Source: Sapria himalayana
Lineage: Eukaryota > Streptophyta > Magnoliopsida > Malpighiales > Rafflesiaceae
DNA length: 64,000 nucleotides
Assembly: GCA_029783825.1 (NCBI GenBank)
Contig: JAREIK010004338.1
Location: forward strand, 62,001-126,000
Reading direction: 5' to 3'
A program made the translations under genes and the position numbers. Shown here piece after piece: positions 63,346-64,000 of this stretch; within the stretch, counting starts at the first letter, position 1, and each line of letters opens with the position of its first letter. Below the pieces are notes generated by a model that searched no databases, was not told where the DNA came from, and saw only the letters and a list, made by a program, of their open reading frames with translations.

Positions 63346-64000
63346 AAAATACTCATTAATTTTATTTACTATCAAAATTTTTTCAACAAAATTAATGTGC
63401 GTGTAGCAAGGTACAAATGAAAAACAAATAGCTTGCAATTTTTTATTATAATATTAATTAAACAATAAATATATAAACAATAAAAAAAATATGTTTTGCA
63501 TTAAAAAAATATCAAATAGGTACGAAATTAACTAACTTCATAAAATAAGACATGAATGAAATGATGATTTACCATCTAGTCACTCGCCTAAATGTTATAA
63601 AATACTCTAAATGTTAAAAAATATAAAAAATTTATATTTTATGGTGATAAATTTTTAAGAATTCATATTAATTTTTACTAAGACAATATGGAATAATTTT
63701 AAACGCATAAAATTTCATATTATTTGATATAATTAATAATTTTTTAAATTCAAAAAATTAATTAAAGTGAGAAGATAATTAAAAAAAGTAATATTTATTA
63801 TTTTAATAAAAACTTAATGTTTAAAGCTAATTGTAAAAATATTACTCAATTCTTTAAATATTATAAATTTTAGTAGGATTAAACATCTATATATTTATTT
63901 ATAATTATTATTTTATTTTATTTTTACTTTATTGAAAAAATTATAATTTTATTATATTTCAAGATTTTCAAGATATATATTATTTATTATTTTAAAAGTT
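62950..64000. repeat. Dispersed repeat R2, copy 2 (cut by the window end)
   Basis: Same order of landmarks as 16700-17940, ending at the window edge in sequence equivalent to about 17630. It contains a (TA)n tract at about 63290-63340, longer than in copy 1. Differences are many but scattered, so the copies are old or fast-evolving. Confidence 0.75.
63061..63216. repeat. Minisatellite of about 50 bp, three copies, inside R2
   Basis: TCGAGAGATA...GAGGACTT...GTTAGAGATG-type units begin at 63061, about 63111 and about 63158. R2 copy 1 has only one such unit at 16803-16860, so the repeat number differs between the copies. Confidence 0.75.

Noticed and set aside
1..64000. tRNA or rRNA genes
   Set aside because: I noticed no tRNA box A/B pairs or rRNA-like segments by eye; a covariance-model search was not possible.

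Overview
This window looks like nuclear DNA of a flowering plant; I cannot name the species. The evidence is plant-type CACTA (En/Spm) transposons with tnp2 and Transposase_24 coding remnants, a fragment of a plant armadillo-repeat gene (ARIA/ABAP1 family), an ARF1-type GTPase retrocopy and a plant LINE with zf-RVT and RNase H domains. Outside a few GC-rich islands the DNA is very AT-rich. I found no intact host gene. Every recognisable coding stretch carries stops, frameshifts or truncations, so the window is a repeat-dominated, probably heterochromatic interval.

Layout. 1-4140: AT-rich DNA with a GC-rich degenerate repeat (about 1190-1600) and a multi-exon ARIA-like pseudogene on the minus strand (2419-3385). 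4141-7849: a short non-autonomous CACTA-like element (4141-4935), then minus-strand remnants of a CACTA element (Transposase_24 gene and the tail of tnp2), cut exactly where the next CACTA terminus begins. 7850-14150: 'element 1', an internally deleted CACTA of a CCCTAGCTAAA family, with a GC-rich trinucleotide island and an array of AT-rich repeats of about 550 bp. An intronless ARF1 retrocopy with a 17-bp target-site duplication sits inside that array. 14150-17940: AT-rich DNA ending in a dispersed repeat (R2, from about 16700).

17945-46325: about 25.8 kb of degenerate TCTA/GATA tetranucleotide satellite, some 40% of the window. It is interrupted by a 5'-truncated LINE (about 37.63-40.25 kb) and flips strand near 43.5 kb. 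46329-59884: 'element 2', an apparently end-to-end CACTA of the same family as element 1. It has three tandem units of about 1.1-1.2 kb, each with a GC-rich island, decayed Transposase_24 and tnp2 genes on the minus strand, and 550-bp repeats. 59885-64000: AT-rich DNA and a second R2 copy.

The two CACTA proteins (the tnp2 transposase with DUF4218 and DUF4216 segments, and the Transposase_24 accessory protein) would normally act on the terminal and subterminal repeats seen here. All copies are broken, so any movement would need proteins supplied from elsewhere. Many of the stops lie where glutamine is expected (CAG to TAG, CAA to TAA), as expected from deamination of methylated cytosines.
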